From the NCBI RefSeq assembly GCF_014839805.1, contig NC_051131.1, positions 14,744,913-14,808,912 of the forward strand: a stretch of 64,000 nt of DNA. Direction: 5' to 3'. Below are positions 50,501-62,500 of this stretch, piece after piece. The DNA is from Manduca sexta. Its lineage: Eukaryota; Arthropoda; Insecta; Lepidoptera; Sphingidae. Below the pieces are notes generated by a model. That model made no database searches and was not told where the DNA came from. It saw only the letters and a program-made list of their open reading frames with translations. Position 1 is the stretch's first letter, and each line of letters opens with the position of its first letter. The position numbers and the translations under genes are program-made.

Positions 50501-53500
50501 CCCTGAAGGACAGCTCCACCAAGCTGCGCTCGCCCTCGCCCACGTCCGCGCGCAACTCCACGCTGAACGTACACACCTCGAACGTCACTAGAAACATACT
50601 CGATATTAATATTGAAGATGTTGTGAATGCGAAAATTTGTTTGGTAATTAATCCTCGTTTTTTCGCATTAAAAGCTACGTAATAGTGCATACCGTGCATA
50701 TGGCTCGCGGGCGGGTGTTGTTGTTGATGGATGGCGGCGGGAGGTGGCACGGCGAGTACGGCGGCGCGCACCGCCGGGTCCAGCCGCAGCGTAGGCACCG
50801 CCGGCTCCACCATAGAGCCCTGCAGTGTCATGGCGTTAACAACTCGCTATCGATTAAACATTTAAGTCCGAAAAAAACAGAGTGAGACATTATGTAGTGT
50901 TTTGAACCTGCCTTCGTAACTTACCACATGCACCGGCGCAGCGGCGTCGACCACGTCTGCGGGCGCGTCCGCGGAGCTGGCGATCCAGCTAACAGTCTCT
51001 AGCAGCTGCTCGTACTGCTCGCGACACGCGGACACGTGCAGACCGCCCACTATCTTACCGCTGACTTCACACTATATCACAGCAAATAAGAAAATTACAA
51101 ATTAAAAAATATTTAATACATAACATAACCGAAATTCTTCAACGTATGTATTCTTCAGCAATGTATGTGCGCCAAGGACACAGATAGCGTTTAACGAATC
51201 ACATGTTATTGACGGGCCGCATGTTTGTTGAGGAACTCCGACCAATTAAAGTGGCTCACTACGCGGGAAATACGTTATGCGACCAATAAAATTAACAAGT
51301 AGGGGCAGTTGTTTAGCGCGCGAATTTTAAAATTCATCGAACACATCGTACGCCTAAGGCAATAAACTATCGACAAACAAAAATAATAAACGCGACGAAA
51401 ATAAAGCATAAAATAATATCTAAGAATTTATGCACTTGGACATGGACTACATGGGGGATACATTTTATACGAAGTAGTCAGCCGACGAAGACTATAAACA
51501 TTTGCACGCCACGTCGCTGTACCAGTCATAATGCGTAGGTAATGTAATAATTATATGGGTATATAGTTTTGAACGCATGACTTTTACTACAATACTTGGT
51601 ACCTGATTCATAGTCTCGCCTTCAACCTCGACGTCGTTGTAGTTGACGTTGACGTGCAGCGCGGTGTTGTGCAGCACGGGCTTGCCGCGCGCCACGTCGT
51701 ACACGTCCTGCATGCTCTCCGACGTCAGCGGGTGCACGCGCAGTTGCTCCGACACGTCCAACTTAAACAATACCTTATGATTGGTTTCATCTATACACAC
51801 CATGAAATTATTGTCGAAACCTGTATTACATTAAAGTTATTAATGACACGCACGAGTTGTTTCATAATAACAACCGGTTTCTCGAAAATTTTAATACCAT
51901 AGACGGTCTTAAGTTGAAATAAAAATTTGTTATATTTATCGACTCAAGAATAATAAGTTACACATGTCTGTATGCGTGTGTGTACGTACAGTGACGAGTG
52001 AGATGTCGCGCACGCGCACGCTGTAGCGCGCGAGGCGCGGCGGGCCGGGCTGGTTGAGCAGCGACATGCGGCCGAGGTGCGCCACCACCACCTGCGTGCT
52101 GGCCGCCGAGCGCGGCACCACCACCACCGGCGACTCCAGCTCCACGCTCACGCTGCACCGCAACACCGCAGAAAATATACAACACGCACGGTATTATAGT
52201 CATTCATAGTTATCCGATTTGTTTCCGAAATAATAACGTCATCATATAGATGATGTTTATTTTCTTAACTGTTTTATATTTGAAGCAGTTTGTTACCTGA
52301 GCACGATGTTCTCCGAGGCTAGATCGGCTGGATCGTCGATGGAGGTGCCCATGCTGACGGTGCGACGTCGGGGCGACACGCCCTCCGTGGACTGCGACAG
52401 CTTCGGGTTCGAGTATATTGACTCGCCTCTGGGGTGAACAAGTCCTATGGCCATATCAGCGGCAGCGGCGCGTATGGACCGCGCCAAGTTCGCCAAGTAC
52501 TGCTTGAACTCCGTAAGGCACGAGCGCAATTCTCGGAGTAGCGGTCCAGAGTGCGTGTACCACACACTAGCCACGTGCAATGTCACCCGCGCTTCCACCA
52601 CTGGACGTAGTAAGGATTTAGCATTATTGTACAATTTAACGTAAATTACTCGGATATCGATATTATGTTCTCATTTACGAAGTACAACTCGGTATCATAC
52701 TCAACATCGGGTATCGAGTAATCAAGAAAAAACATTATTTCGAACAAATTTTAAAGCTGTTTTTGTCAAATAGGCTATAGCTTTGAGGTCATACATCGAA
52801 TCAAATATCTAATATGGAAACTAAAGTGTCGATAGCTTCACCATGAAACTATAGACAACGTACTACACAGCGGGTGCATACCCACCTCGTGCATTCAGTG
52901 CTCTATAAAGGTTCGAACCGACCTTTTACTATAGAGTATAATGTGCCAAACCTGCGGCGTTGCCATCGGTGGGCGCGTTGACCTTCCTGTCGATGGTAAA
53001 ATGCAGCGCTCGCTCGTCTTCGGCGCCGAGCGGCGCATGGTGCGCCTGCGCATGCGCGTGCCCGTGGTGCGTGGCGCGGCCCGCCGAGAGCACGCGCGTG
53101 TGCAACCCGCCGCCCTCGCACAGCGACACCACCGCCACGCCGCCCAGCGACCCCCCCACCTCCACGCGCGACGCGTCTGTTACACACACACGTACACACA
53201 AATATTACAGAGCTTTATGGATAAACGTTTCGAGATGAGACGGAGGAATAAGTTATCTTTTTTGATAGCTGACATACAAAATTCTAAATTTATAGTCCAC
53301 GTTAAAAGGGTTTCCTATTACCCTCATTTCAAACATTCCCCAGTCCGCCTACAAACTGCCTCCACTTATAACAAAAGATTAGTTAAAGTCTCGCATGGAG
53401 TTTAACAAACTTATGTACAGATATTCCCTCTAATTGCATCTTTCTCAGAATTACAATAATATCTCACCAACAGTCGCCTGTATCTTGGCCTCGCTGATAG

Positions 53501-56500
53501 TTGCGGTGGCAATCTTCCTGGCGACCACGTTGCCCTCGTGCATGGCGGCGCGTAGCAACAGTACGCCCAGTCGGTGGAAGTCGAATGTTATCTCCGTACG
53601 GACTTCTTTCTGTCAAATAAACAAATTTGAAACAGACATTAATGGGTCGGAGACAATGATGAATAACTAAATAGACATTTGGCTCAAAATCTATGGTTTA
53701 TACTATGATGATTACTATACTTATTCGTATTGCAAAAACTCGAAACTATACATAATAAATATAATGTACCATTTCATTATAATAATAACGGTAAAAATAA
53801 TTTTAATTTACAATGAGTGAAGATAGCGTTACTTTATTTTCCGATTCCTCGACGGAAGTCTGCGTCATGGGCGCGGCGGCGTGGCGCTGCCGCAGTGCGT
53901 CGGCGTGCTTGTGCGCGGCGCCGGGCCCGAGCACGCGCTGCGTGAACCCGATCAGCTCCACTATAGTCTCTTGATTCGCTGCACACACATCGATAACTCG
54001 ACACGATTTTCAAAATATAATAAAAATATCAGACCTGAATTATTATGTCCCATTTGCTGGGCACGGACCATCTCTACTACCGAATGGGATAAGTCTTAGT
54101 CCACCACGCTGGCCTAGTGCGGATTGGTAAATATCACATGCCCTAAAAATTCTTAGAGAATTTTTCCGGTATACAGGTTTCTTTACGATGTTTTCCTTCC
54201 CAGTTTCAAGCAATCAATAATTCACAAGGTATAGACACAAAACTCTACAAAAGCCAGAGGTGCCCTTAGGCTTAAACCTGCGGACATTCGTCTCGTCAAT
54301 TAGTTCGACTAACAACTGGACTCTCGCCGCTTTTAGCTAGTTTTGGAATAATTAATATGATACTGAAGAAAATACATTTTGCTTTCAAATCTACGATATA
54401 TTAAGTAATCTTTTTTCTTTTAGGACGTCTAAGCGATATTTATTCTGCTCACGAACTCTCACCAATGATATCCAAATTATTGAACAGTATATTAGCGATC
54501 CTCAACTCTTCTGAATCGCCATCTCCCTTCACGATGCAGAGCTCCAGCGCGATGAGAGCCTCGGAGTCGACGAGGCCGGCGGCGCCCCAGCCCGCGGCGG
54601 TGCCGGCCCAGGGTGCTCCGTTGCCGTTCCACGCGCCTCCCTGCCCCCAGGTGGCGCTGCCCCAGGTGGTGTTGCCTCCGCAGAGCGTGTTGGTGCCCGT
54701 CCAGCTTGCGCTGGTGCCTGTTATCCAGCTCGGAGCTGGGCTCGTGCGGTCAGCTTCCGATGGATCTAATAACAATTAACTCGGGTTTAAATAACATTGG
54801 ATATAACATTAAATTGGACTAATATGTTATCGACATGAGCTGTAACATCAGACCAAAAATACATATTATCATTATCGATACAATACAATTAATATTATTA
54901 TGACATCCCTAATGAAAGTAACACGTCAACTTACATTTATTATTCGTCCCGTGATGCAGAGAATACAATGCCTGGTGTATAGCGTGTGGGTGAGGTAGTG
55001 ACCCGCGACCGTCCGGCGAGCCAGGTGATGTGGGCGACGTGGGCGAAGTAGGCGACGTCGGCTCTGAACCTCGAATGCTGCCTGACGCTGTGTCCATTCT
55101 GAACAATTATAAAAAAAAATACACATTTAAAATCTTACAATATGGTTAAGAATTATCCATAGACTGAATTATAAAAGCAGTCAATATATTATGACACATA
55201 ATGTGGAACACAATTTTGAAATAACATTTTATTAGTCGTTGTTTTTCACTTTTTAACGCACAATAGAAACATACAGACATGTTTAGATTTATACTAAGTT
55301 ATGTAGGATGAATTTGTCTCACCCGACATGCTTGTGACTGGCGACGAGAAGCTCGAAGTCGGGCCCGTAGGTCTGCAGCGCGTCGACGAGCAGCAGCGAG
55401 TCCACCGACAGCGACAGCGACAGGTCGCGCGGCCGCGCCGTCACCGCCGCCTTCACGCCGCACACCTGCACCTCCGCGATGCTGCGCCCGCGCGACTGCA
55501 CCTACGCCGACACACCACATACGTAGCGTCAACTATAACGATCTTCACCTGGATCGATAATTATCGGTGTCATGATGAAGTATCGTTTACTTTTGAGATT
55601 CTTCATAGTTTCAAATAACTTTTTTAAGCTTCTGTCTTAAACGTGTGTATTTTGTTTTTCGTCAACTCGAATTACCGTTTAAAATAAAAAATATCGACGT
55701 GTCGTGTAATGATAATGTACCGATGGTTTTTCCGTACTACACATCTAAATATCGATTACTTAGTAAAGATCAAATATCGATATCGCCATTCGCTAAAATA
55801 TTTGATTGTACAAACCTCTAACGACATCTGGTCGATGGCGAACTGCAGCATGAAGAGCGTGGAGTTGTGGTGCGCGGAGAGTTCGGAGCGCTCCGTCTCG
55901 GAGCTCATGCTGCTGTCCTCCGCCTCCGACGCGCTGGGGTGCGGCTGTGGCGGGGACGCGGGCGGCCTGCGAACGTACATTACATAGGAGAACGATGGTT
56001 GGATGAGAACGGGCTGAACCTCGATATGACTACCAGTTATAACGAGACAGTAGCGACTAGAATATATATTAAGAAGTTATACAGCACTCAATAAATAAAA
56101 TATATTTGTTGTTTGTGTAACACATTAGGAAGTGTATTTATAGACACATCAGGAGAGATGTCGGTGCGCGGACCTGTCGCGGGTGAAGAGCGGCAGGTGG
56201 TTGAGCACGGCGCGGACGGCGAACAGCTTCTGCTCGCTGAGGTGCACCACCAGCGCCGGCAGCGACCCGCACAGCGTCGCCGTCGGGTACTGCGGGTCGC
56301 TCGTCTGCACCACGCGCCGCTCCGCCTGACACAGCAACAATAACACTCACACATACATACAACAAGCGATATTTATAATATTTCTACGGACTACAAGATA
56401 ATGACGATAGCGTTACTTATTTCCAATAAATATCGATAAACTAATAAATAAAAGTTTTATTTGCTTATCTAAATATATAAATGTAACAATAACAATACCT

Positions 56501-59500
56501 GCAGCGATATGCTGAACCTGTCGAGCAGATGCAGCGAGGAGGTGGACTTGGTGTGCGCGTACTTCCAGTTGTCCCGCACGCGACCCACTAGGATCTGCAG
56601 GTCGCTCAGCTCGATCATGTATCTAGAACGAACAAAAACCATGTGGCAAATATCGATAAACAATGGAACATTCTTACTGCTGCGTAATTGAATGATGGTC
56701 AAATGCTCCACAGATTACGATCAAGGATGCCGCTGCTGCCAACTTAAAATATAAAAAATCAAAAAACCTCATCCGATATAGCTTCTCCGAAATTCTTATT
56801 CATTCACAAAGTAAATTACAAAAATATTTATAACGTGGTCCAATTTGTAACATTTACTCTTCAAAGAAATATAGCCCAGGGATGGCGAGGTATCACTCGT
56901 ACCTTTCGTAAATCTTGCTGTGCAAGTTGGCGGCGTCCAGCGCTTGCTGGTGGTGCTTGGGCAGGTCGGGCGGAGAGCTCGGCGACAGCAGGCTACCCGG
57001 CGGCGTCGAACACGGAGTCATGAACATTTCTACACAATATCGCCTGCGTTACTAACGATTATACTTCCTAACATGTTTATGTCCTTTAATAATCAATTAA
57101 CACATAACCGTGGCCGAGAAATATAAAGTTCGTTCTTGATTATTTCTAAATTACATCTAAGAGACTGTATTTAAAGTGCAGAATGCAACTAAATAAGTCT
57201 ATATTATCCTACATATTAACCTTCGTCATCGAGGATGGGTTCTGGCTGTGGGTCAGGCGCTGTTGCGTTAGCCAACCGCAGCCGCCCGAAATCTACCACT
57301 AGTACGGAGGAGTCTCGCGATTGCACTTCCTGTACCAGCAGGATTTGCGGAGCCGAGATGTCGAGCTCCACGTGCCACGACTGACGGTCTCCCTGCGAAA
57401 GAACAACTTCTCTAGCCTGATTTGAACAGCCTTAACAATACAGGTTTACTAGAGGACTAGTACTATAATGTAGTATCGCCAGCGACCCGCACGTACCGGC
57501 CTGGCCCGCAGCGCGTGCTCCCAGCGGTCCATGAGGCGCGCGGCGGCGGCGGGCGCGGGCAGCGCGGGCAGCGCCGGCGCAGACACCTCGCCGCCGAACC
57601 CGCGCAACCAGCGCAGCACCGACACCGACGGCACCACCTCCAGCGACGCCGACTTCACCCACAACCTGCATACACAAAGCACACGCGGTAAACATGATAA
57701 CAAAAATATTGTTAGCCTTAAGAACTTAAGATAAAATAATTGTTCTTTTTAAGAAAGGGCTTGTTCTGACCCAGACGGCTCATGTCCTGGTGTACAACAT
57801 GAGGTACAACTACTGACATACTTGTGATCGCAGTTGAGTCCGAAGGGCTTCTTCTCGTAGGTGAGCTGGAACAGTGGGTCCTGCTGCGTGGAGGCGCGCC
57901 CCCACGTCGCCGACGCCGCGCTCGACGAGCCCAGACCCTCGCGGATCACGCCCTAGGGTATAACATCCGTTACAACAGTGACCCTACTCTGACGCTCTTA
58001 CTGGCAATAACACTAACATTGGAACGGGAAGCGGAACAACAACTAGTATCATGAGCTAAGGATCTATTCCATAAAATATTTACTCATGAGTTGGATATTT
58101 TTAATTACAATTGTGACGAGGTGTGTTAGAAAATTTATGGAATATTTTTTTTTTTTGCAATAGATTTAAGGTCATGGTACAAATTCGGGTTCCGCTTCCC
58201 GTTCCAATACTAGTTTTATTGGCGCTGCTCTGATACTCTAACTGGCGATGTCACTGGTCATTGCCAGTCAGAGTGCCAGAGCAGGGCCAGATACGAAGCT
58301 AGGATCGGAGATAGGGCAACAATAGAGATAAGTATCATTCATTCGGACCCATTTGAAATATAAAGACAATGTATATCATAAAAAGCTGAATGTAGTATTG
58401 TATGCTTAAAATATAATGCGTACCTGTGGCGCACAAATGATGGGGAAGAGGGTGTGTGGCGTGATGCGCTCGCGCAGCAGCACGGCTCCGAGCGACACGC
58501 CCAGCGACAACGACGACGCACGCGCGCGCCACTCCACGCCCGCGCGCACCACCCAGAACTGCAACTCCAACGCGCCGCCATCACCACCGCTCTCCGCCGC
58601 CCTGCAACACACATCATCCGGCTCGTAGGACCACTACCATGGCAAAGACAAATTTAAAAATAAATAAGAACATTCATACATTATTATAAAAAGTAATAAA
58701 CGACATTGTAATTACTATAAAACACTGCAGCACTTAAATATTATATGTTCAGTCTAAATACACTATTTACAATGATTCCTAACACCAAATACAGCAATGA
58801 AAATTTACTGCTTGGTGGCAAATATATTCTTTAAGTGGAAAAATATGTCCCCAGACGAACCTTAAGACCGAGCTACAATTACTACTTACTTGTCATCTTC
58901 ATCGCCCATACTCAGATTGAGCGAGCCGTTGTTCAATATGAACTCGAACTTGGCGAAGACGGTGTCCTTCTTGAGCAGCGTGTTGTCATCGAGCGAGTCC
59001 GCGATGGCGCCCAGGATCTCCTCCTCCAGGTCCGCAGGAGCGTGGTCAGAAGGAGCGAGTGCGGGTTCAGGAAGAGCGGCAGTGACAGCTTCCGCGTCAG
59101 CTTAGTTAGAAATAGGCTATTATAACCAAAGATTAAGCAAAGGAAAGTATCTTTCTCTCATAACTGTCACAAATTAATGCATCAATTTTAGATTCAATTT
59201 TAGAAATCAATTTATATAAACCTGTGACGTCAGGTAACGAAGTTATTTCGTAAGATTCTCCCGATAGACGTATATAAGTACTAGTACATGAACAAGTCTT
59301 GATCGCCGCATACCTTGCGCAGGTGTGGAGTACCAGCCCCACCACTGCGGGAACCAGTGCACCAACATACTGCGCCCCGACGAAGGCTTGTCGGGCGTTG
59401 TCACTGGACTCGATTTGGGAACTTTTCTCATCGCCACCTGCCAATTACAAAATTAAATGCACTTTGAGTTTAGCGTTTTTTAGAATAGTGATGCTGATGC

Positions 59501-62500
59501 TGTGGCACTAGTGTGTGCTCAGTGTCGTTTTAATGCGGTGGAATAAAAATTAAGAAGATAAGAACAAAAGCGAACAACGAACACTATTTGTCAAATCCAT
59601 ATTTATCTAGACTAATGTCATATTATATAGCTTTATGAAGGATTTTTAGAAGTTTTTTTTTTAATTTTGCTCTTTTAATTTCCAGAGCTCGCGTGTACCT
59701 CTCTAAGCGCCCTGAGTACGTGCAGCGGCGTGCGCCACTCGAACTCGTCTTTGACGAGCTTCTTGTCGGGCGGCAGCGTGGCGGCCGGGTTGTTCAGCAG
59801 CTGCAGGTAGATGTCCACGTACTGCAGCGTCTGCCGCGCGCTCTCCAGGCACGACTCCCACGTCGGCCTCGGCTCCGTCCCTTAAACATATTATTATCAC
59901 TTCAATAAATACTGTTTGAGATATTATTGTTGGTTTGTCAATTATACAATATAATGTTTCAGCGCCAAATAAAAAAGAAAATGTGATTCAATATTGTTAA
60001 AACTGAACCTTGAAATGTTAAAATTGACACCACACTAAGTATAACGGGCTAATGAACTGTGAGTTTTGACTGATTGCGAAGATGTAAGAAGTACAGAAGC
60101 ATCAAGTACAGGAAGTAAGTAAATAAGGAGGTGGAGATTACAGGGGTGGTGCGGGCGGTGGCAGTCGAGCGCGTAGATCCACCAGGCGCGCGCGTGGCCC
60201 CGCAGCGGCGCGGCCGGCCGCCGGGCGCGGCGCGCGCGCAGCCGCGACACGCGCGCCAGCCCCGCCACGCACCGCACCGCCTCGCCGTACTGCCGCTACA
60301 CACGAAACACGCATTCAGAACTCGAGTACATACTCGTGGTCAGCCACGCAAACCAATTTGTCAACATAAAAATAACAAATTCATCTACGAAATTATAGTT
60401 CATTACGTACCATACAATTGGTAAAACAACTGAAGAATCAAACCTTATGTTTCATTTCTTTAATATCTGTAATATACCCAAACATTTTAAGTACTTACGG
60501 GTGATAGTAACTGACCGTCAAGGTATATACTTATTCACTAAAAAACCAATGAGTATTAACGCACAGAAGTGAGATTGAGCAGCACAGTGTCCAACGTAAG
60601 GTGGCAAGTGAACCGCGGACGCGTGCGCGACCGCAGCGGCAGGTGCGTGCGCTCGCGACGAACACGTGCGCATGCGCGACTCGGCGCCGCCAGGTACCGA
60701 TGTGAACTCTTCCATGTCTGATTCATGCGCTCCTGCACACAAGAAATGAGTTTAGTACGTTTATACACACGCTTCACGCATAAAAATAGAATAATAATGA
60801 AATAAATAAAAGAAAAACGTTTTCCTTTTACAACCAGAACAATCAATCTCCAAAAATAATTTATCACTAAGCCCAGTGACTACATCATCAAGACACGTAA
60901 CTTTATACCGACACATTTCATCTCATTTACAATTTACAAAATACAAAAAAAATAATACCGTAAGCTCAGCGATACTGCAGTCCGCGAACATGCCGCCAGG
61001 TACCGGCATAACGTCCCAGTAGACGGCGAGGTTGTGCAGCTCGAGCAGCTTGAAGGAGCAGCCGTCGGGGTCGGGCAGCAGCGTGAACCCGCGCCGCCAC
61101 TCGCTGTCGCACGAGTCGGCCGCCAGCGACTCCACCGTCAGCCCGCACGCGAACGCGCTCGGCGCACACGTCAGCGCGTCCTCGTAGCGGATGTGCACGT
61201 CGTTCAACTTCAACTGAACAAACAGATAACAACTACGTGTAGTATTTACTTCAGTCAAGTCTAACATTATTACTCATTATATTATGTTTCAATCATAATT
61301 GACATTCGAATCTCTCGACACAAACGATTTTGACGAAACACTAAGTATGTGCCTATGAGTAGGAATCGAAAATTAAATTTTAGACTAAATTCTGAAAAAT
61401 AGCCTACGAGACATTGGGATGGATATAAAGTACCAGGGCTGAGGGGTGTTAGGATAAACGTAAGTTTTATTATTTTTGTATAACACTAAAACATACTTGC
61501 AAAATTAATTTATCACTTAGATTAAAATATTCACATAAATAAAATTACACATATAATACAACACGCTTGTTTTCAAAAGAATAAAAGTATGCAAAATGTT
61601 CCATGCAAGCTGGTTAAATGCTGTTCCTTTTTTAAATATCTTGATACATTTTCGTTTCATCAAGTTTTACATCACAAGGATTCGAAAGAAGCTTCACTTC
61701 AAAAATAATATGAGGAGGTCTATGTCCAGCAGTGGACTGTTAAATGCCGATGAAGATGATGATTATTATGAAAATTCACGTCTTTTATCCTCAAATGGGT
61801 AGGCGGAGGCGCAACTGGTGCACCTTCTTTCCGCCGTGTGTATTCCGTCCGATGACGTCACAGGCAGCGAGCCTATCGCCATACGTGCAAAAATTCCAGA
61901 CTCCAAACTGATACTGTGTAAAAAAAACCTAATAGCACTGGCCGAGCCGAGGATCGAACCCGAGACTTTAGCTCTGTAGGTGCACCGTAAAACAACTACG
62001 CCACCGAAGCAGCCATCATTATAAGGCGTGTAAATTCATTCATCGATACTCGATAGTAAACAATAATGCTCATTACTGAATGAATGTTATCTGTAATGTG
62101 ATCAATTAATAACGCATGTAAACAACGTAGATATCATCACTGGATCTGTATTAGTAATACAAATAAACAATTTGCTAACATATAAATTAATACCACATAA
62201 AAATATACAAAAATTGTTACAAAATATGTCACTATAGCATTTACATAAATATATAGTCTGAAAAATAATTGAAGGTACAGGTTGTTTTTATTTAACTTTG
62301 CTCTATTTGCTACCTCAAATAATTGCTCATATATTAATAAGCATCTCATAAAATATTATATAAGTATCCCATATATTGTATATGGGATCCAAACGCGAGG
62401 TAAGGCTCACAGATCCTCCACGGCTTTCAGAATTGTTCCACCTCAGTACGCACCTGCAGGTTCTCCACGATGTTGGCGAGCAGGCCGGTGCCGTAGCTGA

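Noticed and set aside
61925..62013. tRNA gene on the minus strand
   Set aside because: Has A and B box motifs but cannot form a full cloverleaf, and is attached to a SINE body.
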